Part shown: in pieces, positions 60,301 through 64,000 of the stretch
How positions within the stretch are numbered: position 1 is the first letter of the stretch
Layout of the letters: the number at the start of each line of letters is the position of its first letter
Source: Anopheles merus
Lineage: Eukaryota; Arthropoda; Insecta; Diptera; Culicidae
DNA length: 64,000 nt
NCBI RefSeq assembly: GCF_017562075.2
Contig: NC_054083.1
Span: forward strand, 19,589,428 to 19,653,427
Direction of reading: 5' to 3'
Program-made: the position numbers and the translations under genes
The notes under the pieces: generated by a model
Told to the model about the DNA's origin: nothing
The model's database searches: none
Seen by the model: only the letters and a program-made list of their open reading frames with translations

Positions 60301-61541
60301 TAGGCCTATATCCTAGGGGACATTGCACTGAGATCGACAATCATCGAAAGTATAAATACTTTTACAAACGAAACCATTTACATATGCGTACATTTATTCA
60401 TATCGAAAATTTTGTTAGACAAATTCGAACACACACCACATTAGTTAAAAATGCATTTTCTTTTTGTTTTTCCTCTCTTTCTCTTTCGCTGGTTCAGTGT
60501 ACGACTGTCTTTCTCTTTCGTTAGATTAAGATCTAAACCAAAACTAAAAGCAAAACTCCCTTTTACATTAAGCTTTTAAAACGAGTACAAGATTTAAACT
60601 CTGCTCGTACGTAACTAATAATCCAGATCAACTTTACTGCAACACTGTTCCCTAAATAACGGTTTCGAGTAACGAAGAATTTCGAACAAACTGCAGAAAT
60701 GAGAGAAAAATGCAGAGCCTATGAATGCAAGCATGTAGGTAATTCCTTTTCTTATATATTTATGATACATAAATGGGGCTAGGAATGGAGGAGAATCCTT
60801 TTACTGCTAAATGAAACCAACACATGCACTTCAATATGGCCCTCAAATACGAAAGCTCCTGAGCTTTGCTTTGTTCGGCCTGGGCGGCTCCTTACGCTCA
60901 GTTGCAGCTTTCCAACGTGCAAGTGCATTTCAGATACCTTCATATACGGTGCTGTCTCACAGGCATGTTGGTGCAATCGGTGCACACTCGGCTCTCTACC
61001 ACACAGCTTACAATTAAATATTGTGTGGTGATAAAAAACAAAACCATAAAATGCATTCACTCAACTTGTTTTGCGCTCCTCGGAGATGTATGTTCCGGAA
61101 TTGCAACGCGGCTCATCGCTACTTCTCTTTCACCTACCTTTAATCTATCTGTTTCTTTTTTTATTATTATTTCTAAAGGCGAGGATTGTGTGTTTGACAA
61201 GTAAATCCTCGTGCTGGGAAAATGTATCACCTCTCCCTCCGTTTCTTCTCCTTCACAATAGGAATTGTTACGATTGTTCAAAGTTCCTTGCGTAATACTT
61301 TTGCTCACTAAATGATGATTGATTACTGAGTCCGACGATTGTCTGCCGGTTGAAAAAAAAAGATGAAATTTCTGTATACAATGCTCCTCAGAGGAAGGTT
61401 ACGGTAGTTACAGTAGTTCGAAAACTTCATTGTCCTATCTTTGCGCAATAACTCCACGCTGAATTACACCGAATGGCAATTGCAATGCCATTTATAGTTT
61501 GACGCGTTGTTCTTCTACGCGTCGGCAATCATTCCGCTTAG
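60301..61541. other. Intergenic / helicase 3' UTR region
   Basis: No gene was recognised. On the - strand, possible polyadenylation signals for the helicase are AATAAA at 61159-61164 (read TTTATT on the + strand) and a TATAAA variant near 61490. The helicase 3' UTR probably occupies the right end of this stretch. Confidence 0.5.
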
Positions 61542-62414
61542 CTAGTAGCGATCGTACGACGACGCCCTGCCGTTGCCATTGCGGCTGCGACTGCGACTGC
61601 GGCTTCGACTACGACTGCGCCGGCGACGATCTCGATCTCGGTTGCTCTCCCGTCCACGATCCCGATCACGGTCTCCCCGGTCTCGGTCCCTTTCGCGCTC
61701 ACGGTCACGATCGCGCTCGCGCTCGCGGCTCAGCGAACGGCCATTCTTCTGCTCGCGCCCATTCACCCGTCGGCTAGAGGCGACCGGGCTGCGGCTGGGC
61801 GGCGGCGAATGAGAAGCTTTACGCGCTACCGGAGGAAGCAAACGACGCCGGCTACCGCTTCCGCTGCGTCGCGGACTGCGCGAAATGCTGCGCCGGCCGG
61901 GCGACGACCCTCTGGTGCGAACGTCCCGCCGGCCACCCACGGGCGAGCGGCGCACCGGAGACCGCGAACGGGATCGGGACCGGCTGTGCGATCGGCGCCG
62001 GTCTGACAGACCCGCCGGCCGCCTGCTTCGTACCGGTGAGCGAGATTTCGATTTCGATCTGGAGCGCGATCGGCGCTCGCGTGGATAGCGCGTTGTCATG
62101 TGTCGATTGCCTAAACGGGTGGGACGAACGGGAAAGCCGTTAGCGTGTGTTGGTTCGACTGCGCGATTGAGTAGCTTACGTACCTCTGCCCTTGACTTTC
62201 ATGCTTGCCAACTCGACCAGCTTTGGATTGATCACCTGCTTTGCCTCCTTCAGTACATCGATCAGATCGCGCGCTTTTGAGGCATTGTTCGGGGTGAAGA
62301 ACGTGTAGGCTGTGCCAGTGTTATTGCACCGTCCCGTGCGCCCAATGCGATGAATGTAGTCCTCCGAGGTGGTCGGGAAGTCAAAGTTTATTACAAACTT
62401 TACGTCGTCTACGT
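61542..62414 (-). CDS. DEAD-box RNA helicase, p68/DDX5-like, C-terminal end with RS domain (partial)
   Basis: Two exons on the - strand, 62414-62184 and 62110-61542, join AGAG|GTACGT to TTTAG|GCAAT in phase and encode the last 266 residues to a TAG at 61542-61544. The first holds the end of the helicase C-lobe: DVDDVKFVINFDFPTTSEDY, motif VI HRIGRTGR, and YTFFTPNNASKARDLIDVLKEA, diagnostic of the DDX5/DDX17/Rm62 group. The second is a roughly 185-residue Arg-Ser domain (RSRSRSKSKSRSPVRS and many SR/RD/RE repeats) ending SYDRY. Family members unwind RNA in splicing, transcription and miRNA processing. The RS tail suggests spliceosome or nuclear-speckle association (inference). Motifs I-V must lie beyond 64000, since no earlier exon was recognised to the right. 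The gene converges on the ZP gene. Confidence 0.88.
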
Positions 62415-64000
62415 CTGCACAGCATAAAACCGGCGGAAAGGGTGTATCGGTTAAATAGAAAAGGACGAAACAAAGGCTCATTAGTTGGACTGAGTAACGC
62501 ACATAAAACAAAGCACAAAACAGCAAACAGCCAAACACGCAGTTAAACCCTATCGTTTTCATAAACACAAAAAAAAACAATGAAAGGGAAGGGGCTTTAC
62601 GTTTCGCCAGTTTCTTTTTTTTGCGTTGCGTAAGGAAGGACTGTACTGCCGCGTCGATGAAGGAGTGTAGTTTAGGATTGTCGACGCGTGGAAAAGTGTA
62701 GATGTATGAGCAGAGACGAGATACTAACAAAAGAGAAACAAATACGTTCCTTTCGGGCTGCATGCCACCCGGCAAGGCAAACATAAACAAGGCTAACAGA
62801 AAATAATGATAGAGTTGTAATCTTCTTTTTTTTGCTTTTTGTTTTGTGGGACTCTTCTGAAGTGGTTTGAGGGATTTTGGGGAAAGACAAACCCCGGTCT
62901 GCTTGTTTTGTTTGCTAATGAACTTAACGGATCAACCTGGATCAATTGGACCACGCTCCGGCGGTTGCATCTAACATTCTCTCAAGCAATTTTCTCACTC
63001 GACTTTGTGTGCTGGTGGGCTGGATGCATCGCACACAGCGATGTGCCGGGCGAGGCAGAGCGGAGTAGCCAGCGAGCTCACGTGCTGCTGTTGCCGGCTA
63101 CTGCTCCACCAACGCAGACGCCGCCTGCCACCGTCGCTGCCTTTGTGTCGCCGTGCTCGTCCGTCGGTGCCGTCGCCGCCGCAGCGACCTGCGAACGCCA
63201 ACGCTCACCCGTTTCGATCGTTTCACCGAATGGTACGTGGTGACCGAAAAGGTGATTCCAACGACGGAAAAGACATGAAGAAATCTGCCTGGTTGGAGCG
63301 GGATCCCTGGCGTGGAGAACTGCCGCACCATTGGCCGAACTGTCGCCGCTACTACTCGCTGCTTGCGTGCGCTGCTCCTCACATTCCATTCCTGTGCGTT
63401 CCGCTAGTTTCCCACGATGTAAATGTGCTCATCCTTCGACGATTGATGCAGCTCGCACGCGGAACAGCGGCAGAAGAGACAACCCTGGCAGCGGGACGCA
63501 AGCCGTAGTAACTGATGTTGGACCTTGGCAGCTGTAGCAGTAGTAGCAGTAGCAGCAGCAGCGACAGTGCCAACAGCGACAGCGATTCAAGCCCGGAAAG
63601 ACCAACCGAGCTCACCAATGACATCGACCAGCATGGACGCCAACGCAACTTGTTTGCCAAGCCGCCGGTCACAGCGCCCGCCGAGCATCGATTTGCTGTT
63701 GCCGGCCGGTCGGTCGATCGGTCAGTCAGGTCTCTCCTGGGTGGGGCTTCATCGCCGATTCATTGCACTCCGCTAGCACGTCACGCCGACGTGCCCACCA
63801 TATCCCATGGGTCGCGGCTACACAATCCGGGCCACACACACACACACACGCATGGGAGGACGAGATGGGACGTGTGATGCGCGTACACGGATGCGTGTTC
63901 TCTGAATCCTTCCTTCCCAATGAGCCGGAAGTAGCGAGAGACGACACGATTCGGCACGATCGCATCAACAAACGCACCGGCCACGGGCGCGGGATGACCG
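62415..64000 (-). other. Helicase intron (at least 1.6 kb) reaching the window edge
   Basis: The acceptor TGTGCAG at the 62415 boundary opens a phase-1 intron whose upstream exon was not found before 64000. The stretch contains A/T runs, an AGC/AGT trinucleotide-repeat region (about 63530-63585) and a CA repeat (63833-63849). Open frames on both strands here are alanine-, serine- or arginine-rich translations of these repeats and are not supported as genes. Confidence 0.6.

Noticed and set aside
61573..62088. Arg/Ser/Leu-rich open frames on the + strand
   Set aside because: These are shadows of the RS-domain exon encoded on the - strand, where the frame is joined in phase to a helicase exon.
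1..64000. CRISPR arrays, operons, bacterial-type terminators, rRNA
   Set aside because: None seen; the genes have spliceosomal introns and the repeats are eukaryotic transposons and microsatellites.

Overview
This window is eukaryotic, dipteran genomic DNA and most likely comes from a mosquito, probably Anopheles. The evidence is short phase-consistent introns inside genes, one very long first intron, insect-type gene families, and non-LTR retrotransposon remnants of RTE, Jockey/CR1 and Outcast/I-like type together with tRNA-like SINEs. There are no bacterial operons, CRISPR arrays, rRNA genes or functional tRNA genes.

Layout. Three protein-coding genes can be supported. (1) A zona pellucida (ZP) domain membrane protein on the + strand has six coding exons (4100-4169, 53135-53349, 53457-53614, 55700-55930, 56030-56316, 56395-56732; 432 aa). 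Its first intron is about 49 kb and fills most of the window. (2) A complete DC-STAMP/RING protein (DCST1/sneaky-like, 709 aa, four coding exons, 25780-28116) lies inside that intron on the same strand. (3) On the - strand, the last two coding exons of a p68/DDX5-type DEAD-box RNA helicase with a long Arg-Ser tail occupy 61542-62414, and the rest of that gene lies beyond the right edge. The ZP gene and the helicase converge, and the space between their 3' ends holds three degenerate non-LTR retrotransposon fragments.

Other content. The long intron carries a 5'-truncated Outcast/I-like element (about 7678-8620) with an open reading frame. It also carries a repeat cluster at 29107-30410: a SINE with perfect 12-bp target-site duplications, a Jockey/CR1-like 3' fragment, and an RTE 3' end with 11-bp duplications. 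Intron 3 of the ZP gene (53615-55699) holds a short tandem duplication, a degenerate minisatellite and a second tRNA-like SINE candidate. The remainder is AT-rich non-coding DNA with microsatellites and no gene I can support.

How the genes relate. The ZP protein would be an apical extracellular-matrix or adhesion protein. The DC-STAMP protein belongs to the sperm membrane / gamete-fusion family, and the helicase acts in nuclear RNA processing. No shared pathway is implied; the links are positional (nesting and convergence). The most interesting single signal is a juxtaposed acceptor/donor (TAG|GTGAGC after a strong pyrimidine tract) at 25560/25561. It could be a recursive-splicing site for the giant intron or the acceptor of a 5' UTR exon of the nested gene. 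I saw no wholly new biological system.
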